From positions 1-26,505 of the IMG/VR virus record IMGVR_UViG_3300017776_000151: a stretch of DNA of 26,505 nt; one strand, given 5' to 3'. A model generated the notes under the pieces. That model had not been told where the DNA came from. It made no database searches and saw only the letters and a program-made list of their open reading frames with translations. Each line of letters opens with the position of its first letter. Positions within the stretch are counted from its first letter, which is position 1. Shown here one piece after another: positions 7,863 through 15,178 of this stretch. Source of the stretch: a virus. Both the position numbers and the translations under genes were made by a program.

Positions 7863-8924
7863 ATGGATATATTTGAAGGCAAACTTTACACCCTGCCAGT
7901 CAACAGAAAACCAGACAGTTCAGATAAAGAATTGATCGAAAAAATCATTAAAAAAGGTGGCCTTGATATTTCACTTGAAAAAATGGAACTTATAAAAGTG
8001 GGTGAAGACTATGATTTATTTTTCATTAAGACTAGTGATAATTTTTATTCTTTTAAATTTTCTTTCGATGGGGACAATAAAGCTTTAAAAAGAGAAATAA
8101 AATTAGTAAAAAAGCTAAAATCAAAATGCGTTCCCACTTTTGTGTCAGGAGGAAGTATCGTTGTGGGCGAGAAACTACTGTATTTACTTTGTGAGGCTAA
8201 TCCTAGCGAACCCATTTCTGATTATGGGATTGGAGCTTTAGCTAGTGATTTCGATAAATTTTTAGAAGACTACTCCGAATTCTGCAATAGTCCCGCGCAT
8301 AATTATGGATTTAAATCTCAAACAAATAATTTTGTAGATAGCTTTGATTTCTCAGTATTATTTAATAAGGAAGGAATTGATAATATAGAAGCAAATACAG
8401 ATTATTTGCTTTGCAGAACAATCGTATCCACTTTATGCCAAGACATAAAAGAACTATGTAGAAACATAAATTTTGATTTTCCACATAATATCGTAGGAGA
8501 TTTCGACACATCTTACATATATTATGATGGATTAGATTTCCAATTCTTTGATTTAAAGAACTCTTGTAGAGGACATATTTTTTCTGACATCAGTAATCTT
8601 TCTTTAACTTTAGGCTTGAGTAAAGATTATGAAAAACATATTGCACAAAAAGCTTGCGAAGTTGTTGGTATCGGGTATGACCGAGAAATATTTTCTGTTT
8701 TATATCAAATTGAACTTAGAAAGAAAACTTTAAAATTATTTACCAACTACTTAAAAGAGGTATATCTGTACGAATCTCAAAGGATAGAGGAGATATTTAG
8801 GATATCACAGGAATTTTCTAATAGTTATGAAACTTACTGTCAAATACCGATAGTCAAAGAAAATAGACAATTTATATTTAAAAATATAACCCAACCTATT
8901 CTACATGGTCATATCAAAAAATAA
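7863..8924 (+). CDS. Kinase-like protein with aminoglycoside-phosphotransferase-type core
   Basis: A 353-aa protein with the layout of the APH/choline-kinase branch of the protein kinase-like fold. Lys65 (in FYSFKF) and Glu78 (in ALKREIKLVKKL) fit the N-lobe Lys-Glu pair; LLYLLCEANPSEPISDYG fits the hinge and start of the C-lobe. The segment HNIVGDFDTSYIYYDG (208-223) matches the catalytic loop, with Asp213 as the likely catalytic base, and FFDLKNSCRGHIFSDIS (228 on) the metal-binding Asp230 plus the G...D-I/L-x region typical of APH proteins. The remaining 100 residues are helical. The substrate is unknown: a small molecule, sugar or protein are all possible. It stands between a terminator and the glycosyltransferase genes, so a sugar substrate is worth considering. 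Fold assignment is by motif reading alone. Confidence 0.55.
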   Translation: MDIFEGKLYTLPVNRKPDSSDKELIEKIIKKGGLDISLEKMELIKVGEDYDLFFIKTSDNFYSFKFSFDGDNKALKREIKLVKKLKSKCVPTFVSGGSIVVGEKLLYLLCEANPSEPISDYGIGALASDFDKFLEDYSEFCNSPAHNYGFKSQTNNFVDSFDFSVLFNKEGIDNIEANTDYLLCRTIVSTLCQDIKELCRNINFDFPHNIVGDFDTSYIYYDGLDFQFFDLKNSCRGHIFSDISNLSLTLGLSKDYEKHIAQKACEVVGIGYDREIFSVLYQIELRKKTLKLFTNYLKEVYLYESQRIEEIFRISQEFSNSYETYCQIPIVKENRQFIFKNITQPILHGHIKK

Positions 8925-8952
8925 TTGAATTATGAGCATCACTTGATACTAT
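8925..8952 (+). promoter_or_regulatory. Weak promoter candidate before the 160-aa gene
   Basis: TTGAAT (8925-8930), a 16-nt spacer and TACTAT (8947-8952) lie in the 32-nt gap before the ATG at 8957; GATACT at 8945-8950 is an alternative -10. The -10 would be only 4-6 nt from the start codon, giving a leaderless message, as at several other starts here. This may be chance in AT-rich DNA. Confidence 0.3.
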
Positions 8953-8956
8953 CAGT

Positions 8957-9439
8957 ATGATTGTTCAGCTTTACAAGCCAAACCCTAGAAACACTGGTTA
9001 TGCTTTCAGTTTTGATATTGGCACTACAAATCAAACTCAAGAGCCATGCGTTTATGTCCGTGCAGTTAGACAGCACTCTTGGAATAGCAAAAAAAGAACT
9101 GGCTCGTTTTCTGAGAATGCCAAAAATCCAGAAAACTCAATTTCTATTAAAATTAACGAGATAGAAATGGGTGGTATAATCAACGCTATCGAGAACAAGA
9201 CTGAGTTTTCAGCTTATCATTCTTACGAGGATAATAAAACACAAATATCTTTCAAGCCTTATCAGAAGAAAGATGGTAACCAAGCTTTTTCTTTTGGAGT
9301 TACTAGAAACTCGACTAATAAGTTTGGTATTGGTGTGGAAGTTTCAGAAGCTTATTGCCTACTAGAGTTTTTGAGGTTTACTCTCCAAGAAATTTATGCA
9401 TTCCGTTTTACCAGAAACGAGAAGCTTAAAAATAAGTAA
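8957..9439 (+). CDS. Beta-rich protein of unknown function, possible ssDNA-binding fold
   Basis: A 160-aa protein that I do not recognise with certainty. It has a beta-rich N-terminal half (MIVQLYKPNPRNTGYAFSFD, then a strand with EPCVYVRAVRQ), a polar middle, and a repeat-like pattern KTQISFKPYQKKDG followed by FSFGVTRNSTNKFGIGVEV and a C-terminal helix EAYCLLEFLRFTLQEIYAF. Paired strands followed by a long helix recall PC4/Whirly-type single-strand binding proteins, but no catalytic or signature residue settles this. It overlaps the glycosyltransferase start by 1 nt (TAATG), so it is co-transcribed with the sugar genes and, further on, the annealase candidate. Arg codon use is mixed (AGA and CGT). 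The gene is real; the function is a guess. Confidence 0.6.
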   Translation: MIVQLYKPNPRNTGYAFSFDIGTTNQTQEPCVYVRAVRQHSWNSKKRTGSFSENAKNPENSISIKINEIEMGGIINAIENKTEFSAYHSYEDNKTQISFKPYQKKDGNQAFSFGVTRNSTNKFGIGVEVSEAYCLLEFLRFTLQEIYAFRFTRNEKLKNK

Positions 9440-11328
9440 TGAAAAAGAAGGTTTTATTTCATTCTAATTTTTGCCGAGCCTTTACGGGTTTTGGTAAAAA
9501 TAAAAAAAATATTCTAAGGTATCTTTATGACACTGGTAAGTACGAGTTAATCGAATTAGCTAATGGCAAACAGTGGAACGATCCGCAATGTGCCGCCCTG
9601 CCTTGGAAGTGTGTTGGAGCCATGCCTAACCCAGCTTCTATGCAGGGAATGGATGATTCTCAGAAAAGAGCTGAAGGCTATGGACTTTCCGCTGTTGATA
9701 GAGCGGTTAAAGAATTTAAGCCTGATGTTTATATCGGAATGGAAGATATCTGGGCATTTAGAGATTACCATAAAAAACCTTGGTGGAATAAGGTTAACAC
9801 AATGGTTTGGACAACCTTGGATAGTTTACCTATTCTCCCCCAAGCTATCGAGTACGCATCTAAAACTAAAAACTATTTTGTTTGGGCGAGCTTCGCAGAG
9901 AAAGCTATGAATCAAATGGGATACGATAACGTTAAAACTCTTAGAGGTTCGTTAGATAGTAAAAACTTTTTTAGGCTTTCCGATGAAGACAGGTTAAAAC
10001 TTAGAGGCTTCCACGGACTAAAAGATGAATTTATCATTGGTTTTGTTTTTAGAAATCAACTTCGAAAAAGTGTCCCTAATATTTTAGATGGGTTCAAGTT
10101 ATTCAAAGATGCTAATCCAGATTCTAAAGCAAAATTACTCCTACATACGCATTGGTCTGAAGGTTGGAATATTAACGATCTTCTCAAGGAAAAAGGGATT
10201 GATAATTCTGACATTTTAACGACTTATGTATGTAGTAATTGTGGGGCTTATTATATTACAAACTTTAAAGGTCAAAAGCAAAAATGCAGCGCTTGTGGTA
10301 GCGAAGGTTCTGTCAATACCACAAACACAGGCAAAGGTGTAACTGAACAACAACTCAATGAGATTTACAACCTCATGGATGTCTATTGCCACCCATTTAC
10401 TAGTGGAGGTCAAGAGATACCTATCCAAGAAGCTAAACTTACAGAGCTTGTCACCTTAGTTACAAATTACTCTTGTGGCGAAGATAACTGCACAGAAGAA
10501 AGTGGTGGGATTCCATTAGAGTGGAATGAGTATAGAGAACCCGGAACTCAATTCATCAAAGCTTCTACCTGTCCTAAATCTATTCTAAAACAACTACAAA
10601 AGACTTATGATATGAGTTTATCTGATAAAGAAGTCTTAGGTAAAAGAGCTAGACAGTGGACTATAGACAATTTTTCTATTGAGGTTATTGGTAAACAACT
10701 TGAGGATATTCTTGATAACATGCCAGAAGTGGTCTATGATTATGATTCCGAATATCGAAATATGAACCCGGATTACACTCCAGAAGACGGAATGAACGCC
10801 GATAAGTTTCTTATTGATATTCACAAAAATATCTTAGATGAAGACGTTGATTGTAACTCACTATCATTCAAACATTGGTTGACTAAATTAAAAGCAGGAG
10901 AAAAAGCTGTTGATATTTTAAATCATTTTAAAAAGATAGCTTTTAATTATAATAATGAACAATCGAAACTTTCTTTAAATGATGTTTTGGGGGAAGAGGA
11001 TAGAAGGAATAGAATAGCTATTGTAATTCCAGATTCTGGTCTTGATGTTCTTCTTATAAATTCTCTTTTAGAAGAGTTTAAGAAAACTTATGAAGATTAC
11101 AATATCTACATATTTACAAAACAAGAAAATTATCAGTATATAGAAGATAACCCTTATGTATTTAAAATTCTTCCGTATGCACCAGAATTAGAAAACACTT
11201 TTTATATGGAGGGTATTTCTCAAAATGATGGTTTATTTGAAATGGTTTTCCATCCAAATTTAACAACTCAAAAAAATCCAAGCTTTACTCATAACGGTAA
11301 AGACAAAACACAATTTTCATTTAGATAA
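9439..11328 (+). CDS. GT4-type glycosyltransferase with zinc-ribbon insert and GT9-like N-domain tail
   Basis: A 629-aa protein. The first ~450 residues look like a GT-B glycosyltransferase of group 1 (GT4): LFHSNFCRAFTGFGKN, EFKPDVYIGMED, FIIGFVFRNQLRKS, then YNLMDVYCHPFTSGGQEIPIQEA as the E-x7-E donor-site region and a final helix ARQWTIDNFS. Inside the C-terminal domain, CSNC (Cys265, Cys268) and CSAC (Cys283, Cys286) form a four-cysteine zinc ribbon. From about residue 525, RIAIVIPDSGLDVLLINSLL and YNIYIFTKQENYQYIEDNPYVF resemble the N-terminal Rossmann domain of GT9 heptosyltransferases, whose C-terminal half seems to lie in the next gene. Likely role: modification of host envelope glycan, virion protein or phage DNA; the target is not shown. 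It starts and ends with 1-nt TAATG overlaps. Confidence 0.75.
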   Translation: MKKKVLFHSNFCRAFTGFGKNKKNILRYLYDTGKYELIELANGKQWNDPQCAALPWKCVGAMPNPASMQGMDDSQKRAEGYGLSAVDRAVKEFKPDVYIGMEDIWAFRDYHKKPWWNKVNTMVWTTLDSLPILPQAIEYASKTKNYFVWASFAEKAMNQMGYDNVKTLRGSLDSKNFFRLSDEDRLKLRGFHGLKDEFIIGFVFRNQLRKSVPNILDGFKLFKDANPDSKAKLLLHTHWSEGWNINDLLKEKGIDNSDILTTYVCSNCGAYYITNFKGQKQKCSACGSEGSVNTTNTGKGVTEQQLNEIYNLMDVYCHPFTSGGQEIPIQEAKLTELVTLVTNYSCGEDNCTEESGGIPLEWNEYREPGTQFIKASTCPKSILKQLQKTYDMSLSDKEVLGKRARQWTIDNFSIEVIGKQLEDILDNMPEVVYDYDSEYRNMNPDYTPEDGMNADKFLIDIHKNILDEDVDCNSLSFKHWLTKLKAGEKAVDILNHFKKIAFNYNNEQSKLSLNDVLGEEDRRNRIAIVIPDSGLDVLLINSLLEEFKKTYEDYNIYIFTKQENYQYIEDNPYVFKILPYAPELENTFYMEGISQNDGLFEMVFHPNLTTQKNPSFTHNGKDKTQFSFR

Positions 11329-12485
11329 TGTCACACCTTTTAGAAGAATACGCTAAAAATTTGGGGGTCAAGGTTTCAAAGCCTATTGTCCAAGAACATT
11401 TTTACCCATTACTTGACGATAAATATATTATCATTTGCGGAGAAGATAGAGTTCAATCAAAATATTACAAGCATTACCCCTTGGTATTAGGTTTGTCGAA
11501 CCCGATTCTCAAAAAAAATAATATTAAAGTGTATCAATTAGGAGGGAAAGAAATTTCTGGGGTCGATAAGTTATTAAATTTAGATTTTAAAAAATCAGCA
11601 TACGCAATTTCTAGATGTATGTTATATATCGGTCCCGATAACGAGTTATCTCAGTACGCAAGCTCTCAAAGCGTAAACACTCTTACCTTATTTGGTAATT
11701 GCTATGCTCAAAATTCAAAACCTTTTTGGGATTCCGAAAAATCTACACATATCAACCTTGAGCCTAAATGGGATAGCAAGCCATGTTTTTCTACTACTGA
11801 CTACAAAGAGCAAATAAACAGTATTAAACCAGAAGAGGTAAGCTCTCATATAATTAATCTTTGTGGTCTAGAAGATGAAGAGGTTGAGTTTAAAACTAAG
11901 AATATAGGTAAGCATTTTTACCAGAACATTACAGAGGTTATTCCTACTGAAATTAGTCAATTGAATATTCCTAAAGAAATTTTTCTTCGTGTTGATTACG
12001 GTTTTAATGAGGAAGCTTTTATGCATTATTGTTTAAATCACAAAGTGACTATGGTTACAGATAAACTTATCCAACCTAGTACTTTAAATAGGATTTCAGG
12101 AAACATTTCTAAGATACTATATACAATAAATAAAGATTTGGAAACTATTCCTCAAAAATATTTCGACATCCTGAAGGGTATGGGGATTCCAATTATCCTA
12201 CTTTCAGAAAAAAAAGAAGATTTAAATTTTCTTAGAAATAAATATTTCGAAGTTCCAGTTCAGTTAAGAAAAGAGGAAAAAGAAAAAATCTTATGTTCCC
12301 CAGAATCTAGATTTTTAAGCAATAAGAATATCGTTGAAGGCAACAAGGTCTATAAAAGTTACGCCCATTACAAAAAAGGTCTTGACTCGGACGAGAATGT
12401 ATTGGATACTCCAGAGTATTGGGAAGAACTAGAACACTTCTGTATTTATGAGCAAAAAGAAAACAGCAAAAAAAGCGAAGGTTAA
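11328..12485 (+). CDS. GT9-like (heptosyltransferase-type) C-terminal domain protein
   Basis: A 385-aa protein that seems to complete the GT9-like enzyme begun at the end of the preceding gene. KYIIICGEDRVQSKYYKHYP resembles the start of the GT9 C-terminal domain, and CMLYIGPDNELSQYASSQ followed by VNTLTLFGNC matches the GT9 donor-site pattern (D-x-x-I/V-G-P-D-S-G-x-x-H-x-A ... T-L-F-G), although the usual Ser-Gly and His are replaced. The other half (from about residue 190: IFLRVDYGFNEEAFMHYC, then IPIILLSEKKEDLNFLRNKY) is not assigned. The ATG at 11328 overlaps the previous TAA by 1 nt, so equal expression and complex formation are likely. Its last 38 nt overlap the next gene in another frame. 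An alternative reading is two GT-B proteins with independent roles. Confidence 0.6.
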   Translation: MSHLLEEYAKNLGVKVSKPIVQEHFYPLLDDKYIIICGEDRVQSKYYKHYPLVLGLSNPILKKNNIKVYQLGGKEISGVDKLLNLDFKKSAYAISRCMLYIGPDNELSQYASSQSVNTLTLFGNCYAQNSKPFWDSEKSTHINLEPKWDSKPCFSTTDYKEQINSIKPEEVSSHIINLCGLEDEEVEFKTKNIGKHFYQNITEVIPTEISQLNIPKEIFLRVDYGFNEEAFMHYCLNHKVTMVTDKLIQPSTLNRISGNISKILYTINKDLETIPQKYFDILKGMGIPIILLSEKKEDLNFLRNKYFEVPVQLRKEEKEKILCSPESRFLSNKNIVEGNKVYKSYAHYKKGLDSDENVLDTPEYWEELEHFCIYEQKENSKKSEG

Positions 12486-13254
12486 GATTTATGGTCCTGA
12501 CATGTATGAGCGTAATCAACATGGATTACTCAGTAATGTAGATTACGAATTTAATGAGGACGGCTCTGTTAATTGGAGAGCTATGATTAAACCTGAGTTC
12601 CTGTATCCTAACAAGGACTGGTTTACGCTTAGAAACAAAGAGATCCCAACTTCTTCTGAAGGCTTGAGAGATAATCAACTTTTGATTATGCTAGCTGGCA
12701 TTAAAGAGCTTGCCAACCTTAGAGGGTTTAAGAGTGTTACTTTTGAAACTCAAAGCCCTTCAGACGGTTATGTAGTAGCTAAATGTAAGATTGTATGGAT
12801 TAGCAACTATGAGAGTTTTGATTCTGAACATGATACAAGCGGTATTGTTTATGAAGATGTGGCTAATGCTACCTTAGATAACACAGACTCTTTTGCTTCC
12901 AAGTTCTTAGAAACCATTGCTTGTAATAGAGCTTTTGTGCGTTGCGTCCGTAATTTTCTTAATGTCCACATTGTTGGGGCTGATGAGATTGACAAATCAA
13001 AGGGTAATAATAATAGAACTGTCAGTTCTAGCCCAAATACAACCTCTAACGCCTCGCCAATGACTCCTATCGGCCTTCTTCAGAAGACTCTTGATCAAAA
13101 ACACGCAATTTCTGAGTTTGACGATTTCTTGGAGAAGCTTAGAGAGCTTTGGAAGAATAAAGTTTATACCTGTGATGGTATCAAGGATTGGAAGTCTTGG
13201 AAAGATGTCCCTACAAGAGAGGCTCGCAAGCTTACTAGCATCTTATCTAAATGA
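12448..13254 (+). CDS. Possible Rad52/Erf-like single-strand annealing protein
   Basis: A 268-aa protein with a basic N-terminus (SKKKTAKKAKVK), a folded core to about residue 185, a Ser/Thr/Asn-rich linker (NNNRTVSSSPNTTSNASP) and a helical C-terminal domain. The core has a helix IKELANLRGFKSVTFE, a strand pair VVAKCKIVWISNY, then YEDVANATLDNTDSFASKFL and a basic helix CNRAFVRCVRNFLNVHIVG. The pattern of beta-sheet then helix with Arg-Ala...Arg, plus core-linker-C-domain layout, resembles Erf/Rad52-type phage annealases, which pair complementary strands during recombination with a partner nuclease such as the one at 158-1183. The match is from general pattern only; a different ssDNA-binding role is possible. 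Its start lies 38 nt inside the previous gene, with only a weak GAAGAA-like sequence upstream. Confidence 0.42.
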   Translation: MSKKKTAKKAKVKIYGPDMYERNQHGLLSNVDYEFNEDGSVNWRAMIKPEFLYPNKDWFTLRNKEIPTSSEGLRDNQLLIMLAGIKELANLRGFKSVTFETQSPSDGYVVAKCKIVWISNYESFDSEHDTSGIVYEDVANATLDNTDSFASKFLETIACNRAFVRCVRNFLNVHIVGADEIDKSKGNNNRTVSSSPNTTSNASPMTPIGLLQKTLDQKHAISEFDDFLEKLRELWKNKVYTCDGIKDWKSWKDVPTREARKLTSILSK

Positions 13255-13712
13255 TAGAAAGAATTACAAATCCAGAAAAGTTTGAAAAAGCAGTCAATAA
13301 TATATTTGATAGCTTAGATATAGACTCTGAAGAAAATCCTTACTATCAGATCATACCTAACGACAGGGCATCTTTTATAAAAGCTTACAGTCATAAAGGT
13401 CTTTTAGCCCAAAATGTTTTTGCGTGGGCTAACCTAAATAATTTAGGCAATTATGACGCTGGTATCCTTTTTATAAGACAGCCAGATGCCAAGTTAAACA
13501 AGGTGTTTTTTACAGAGCAAGTTTGGTTATCTAATAATCCAAAAGTTGGATTTAAGCTAATGGCAACAGCACTAGAGTTCGCTAGAAATCAAGGGTTTGA
13601 ATATATCAGGATGGGCGCAGCAGTTAAATCACCAGCCTACGAAAAAGTCAAAAAATTCTATAAAAAAATGGGCTTTTTACTAGAAGCCGAAAGCTATATA
13701 GCAAAATTATGA
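13251..13712 (+). CDS. GNAT-family N-acetyltransferase
   Basis: A 153-aa protein of the GNAT fold, which transfers an acetyl group from acetyl-CoA to an amine. The middle strands AGILFIRQ and VFFTEQVWLSN are followed by NPKVGFKLMATALEFARNQG, in the place of the CoA-binding motif A and its helix, then FEYIRMGAAV and the typical ending YEKVKKFYKKMGFLLEAESYIAKL (motif B, with the Tyr and the K-x-G-F strand). The glycine-rich Q/R-x-x-G-x-G/A signature is only partly kept. The substrate cannot be read from sequence. It starts in the stop of the annealase candidate (ATGA at 13251-13254) and overlaps the next small gene the same way, so it is part of the same operon. Confidence 0.75.
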   Translation: MIERITNPEKFEKAVNNIFDSLDIDSEENPYYQIIPNDRASFIKAYSHKGLLAQNVFAWANLNNLGNYDAGILFIRQPDAKLNKVFFTEQVWLSNNPKVGFKLMATALEFARNQGFEYIRMGAAVKSPAYEKVKKFYKKMGFLLEAESYIAKL

Positions 13713-13876
13713 GCGGTAAACAAGCTAAAAAATTAAGGAAAGCTTTACAAGCTGACAATGAAGTTTCGAAAAGAAATTATAAAAGGCTTAAAAAGAAATA
13801 TTTAGAGGTTTCTGGACCTAATAAATCTGACTTTATTAAAGGAGTGCAAGACTTATTTAATCCTACTGACCCCTAA
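13709..13876 (+). CDS. Tiny basic protein, unknown function
   Basis: An open frame of 55 codons: ATG 13709-13711 overlaps the TGA of the acetyltransferase (ATGA) and TAA lies at 13874-13876. The protein begins MSGKQAKKLRKALQ and continues KRNYKRLKKKYLEV, so it is strongly basic and helical at first, ending in a short acidic/aromatic tail (KSDFIKGVQDLFNPTDP). It runs 14 nt into the convergent gene at 13863-14165. The ATGA coupling and the low chance of an unbroken lysine-rich frame support it as a gene. Function is not recognised. Confidence 0.6.
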   Translation: MSGKQAKKLRKALQADNEVSKRNYKRLKKKYLEVSGPNKSDFIKGVQDLFNPTDP

Positions 13877-14165
13877 GCCTTTCATTCTCTTCTCTCAAGA
13901 ATTTAATCTCAACCTTCAATTCTGTGACTTGAACAGTTAACTCACTTACTTGGACCCTCATAGCTTCTTTTTCGTGTGAGGAGCTAACAAGCAAGGACTC
14001 TAACTTACTCACTCTATCAATTAGGTTACTAAGCAGAACCCCCTCTGTTTGGTAATCTAATTTTTTTATTTGCTGTTCGGCACTTAGTCTGTGACTCATG
14101 TATTTCCATAAAGCTCCCCCGAATAATGCTGATGCTACGGATGAGATAATTGTCCAATGATCCAT
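13863..14165 (-). CDS. Membrane-anchored coiled-coil protein (spanin- or holin-region candidate)
   Basis: A 100-aa protein with one N-terminal membrane segment (about residues 5-24, IISSVASALFGGALWKYM) and then a long coiled coil from about residue 55 to the end (VSELTVQVTELKVEIKFLREENERLRGQ). This layout, a short cytoplasmic end, one TM and an extended coiled coil, suits an inner-membrane spanin (Rz-like), which would reach across the periplasm to an outer-membrane lipoprotein such as the one at 15919-16170. Usual Rz proteins are about 100-170 aa. It is transcribed leftward from the divergent promoter region and meets the end of the rightward operon. Alternatives are a holin-associated or virion protein. 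Confidence 0.6.
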   Translation of the reverse strand: MDHWTIISSVASALFGGALWKYMSHRLSAEQQIKKLDYQTEGVLLSNLIDRVSKLESLLVSSSHEKEAMRVQVSELTVQVTELKVEIKFLREENERLRGQ

Positions 14166-14231
14166 AAGTTTAATTACACATTATTTTTAAAAATATTAAA
14201 AATAATATTATTTAGGTGTAATTAAAATCAA
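14166..14231. promoter_or_regulatory. Divergent promoter/operator region
   Basis: A 66-bp, almost purely A/T region between the starts of two divergent genes. Both genes have GTGTAATTAAA directly before their ATG: 14216-14226 on the plus strand (9 nt from GTGTAAT to ATG at 14232) and 14179-14169 on the minus strand (7 nt to ATG at 14165). If TGTAAT acts as a -10 box, both transcripts would have almost no leader. No clear -35 or Shine-Dalgarno sequence is seen on either strand. Confidence 0.6.
14169..14226. repeat. Nested inverted repeats in the divergent promoter
   Basis: The outer repeat is an exact 11-bp pair, TTTAATTACAC (14169-14179) and GTGTAATTAAA (14216-14226), 36 nt apart. Inside it lies an exact 10-bp pair, ATTATTTTTA (14180-14189) and TAAAAATAAT (14197-14206), with a 7-nt spacer. 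The inner pair is not centred on the outer one, so these look like two separate elements: shared promoter boxes and a possible operator. Confidence 0.8.
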
Positions 14232-14981
14232 ATGGGGGAAACAGATAAAAATCTTGAAGAAGCCGAGGCTTTCGCTTTAAAATACTGTAACCCAGATGAT
14301 AGCGAGGTCATCTCTGATCTTGACAGGTATGCGCGAGAGACGGCTTGGACGTTACTGCAAAGAGTTAAGCATTTAGATGATCAAAAGTGTGTTTGTGAGG
14401 AGTGCGGGATTGAGATAGTAGAGGAGATAGAAGAAGAAGTGGAACCCTCCCCTGAAGAGCAGGAAGAAAACCCAGAAGTCAAAGGTGAATCTTCAGATGA
14501 TTCTAACCTGCAAAAACTTGTAGAGACAGATAAAAATAATAAGAGGCTAACAAAAAAATCAAAAAAGGTTGCAGTAGGGGCTGGACTTATAGCTGCTACG
14601 ACTCAGAAAGTAGCAGCGATAGGAACTGCTGGAGTAATGACAATTGCAAGCGGAACCTATTTTCAAGCCAAAGCAGCGAAAACGGAAGGTATAGAGATAG
14701 CTGTTGTTACAGAGCAAGAATATGGAGCATTCTCCAAATTCAATAGGTTTACTGAGTCACTCTTAGGCATTTCAACCTTCGAAGGCGTTAGAGAGTACGC
14801 TGAAAAAGGCTATGGTGACATTAAAGGGTCTAATCCCTCTTCTGAGGAGAACGAAGAAAAGCAGGAGCTTTCTGAAGAAGAGAGGGCGAAGAGAGACAGA
14901 GAATTACTTAAAGTAAGGGAGGATCTTAAAATTAATTCCAATGAACCTCCTACTAATCCCCCAAAACTATCTGATTATTAA
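14232..14981 (+). CDS. Acidic protein with an internal hydrophobic segment, unknown function
   Basis: A 249-aa protein, first in a rightward three-gene operon. The N-terminal part is acidic and helical and contains CVCEEC (two closely spaced Cys pairs, a possible metal site). It is followed by a Glu-rich stretch (IVEEIEEEVEPSPEEQEEN), a basic Lys-rich strip (NKRLTKKSKK), and a long Ala/Gly/Val-rich segment (about residues 113-143, VAVGAGLIAATTQKVAAIG and on) that could cross or insert into a membrane. The C-terminal third is polar and highly charged (SEEERAKRDRELLKVREDL). I do not recognise the family; a minor virion protein or membrane-active lysis factor are both possible. It has no Shine-Dalgarno sequence and starts just after a GTGTAAT box. 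Confidence 0.65.
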   Translation: MGETDKNLEEAEAFALKYCNPDDSEVISDLDRYARETAWTLLQRVKHLDDQKCVCEECGIEIVEEIEEEVEPSPEEQEENPEVKGESSDDSNLQKLVETDKNNKRLTKKSKKVAVGAGLIAATTQKVAAIGTAGVMTIASGTYFQAKAAKTEGIEIAVVTEQEYGAFSKFNRFTESLLGISTFEGVREYAEKGYGDIKGSNPSSEENEEKQELSEEERAKRDRELLKVREDLKINSNEPPTNPPKLSDY

Positions 14982-14983
14982 TT

Positions 14984-15178
14984 ATGGAAGAAATATTCGA
15001 CAAAATTTTAGCGCCTTATATGTCCTCGCTGCCTGAATTTGTAATCGCGGTAATGGGTATAGTTGGGACACTTGCGTTTTTCGCGCCAGAAGATAGTAAG
15101 TTAAATAGATTGCTTAACAAAATCACTGGAAGATTGTCGAAATTTAAAGACTACTTACTTAAAAAACTTAAAAAATGA
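14984..15178 (+). CDS. Small one-TM protein with basic tail, holin candidate
   Basis: A 64-aa protein with a single hydrophobic segment (about residues 16-34, LPEFVIAVMGIVGTLAFFA) and a strongly basic C-terminus (SKFKDYLLKKLKK). Size, one TM and positive tail fit small phage holins of the one-TM class, which make holes in the inner membrane at lysis. No endolysin gene is seen in the window to back this up. It starts 2 nt after the previous stop and overlaps the next gene by ATGA (15175-15178), so it is translated as part of the operon. Any other small membrane protein is an alternative. Confidence 0.55.
   Translation: MEEIFDKILAPYMSSLPEFVIAVMGIVGTLAFFAPEDSKLNRLLNKITGRLSKFKDYLLKKLKK

Noticed and set aside
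9563-9910. Second plus-strand frame inside the GT4 gene
   Set aside because: The GT4 frame has recognisable motifs throughout; this one has no family resemblance and no start signal.
13877-13920. Terminator between the convergent genes near 13870 or at the abutting stops near 15918
   Set aside because: No GC-rich hairpin followed by a T run was found on either strand at either place.
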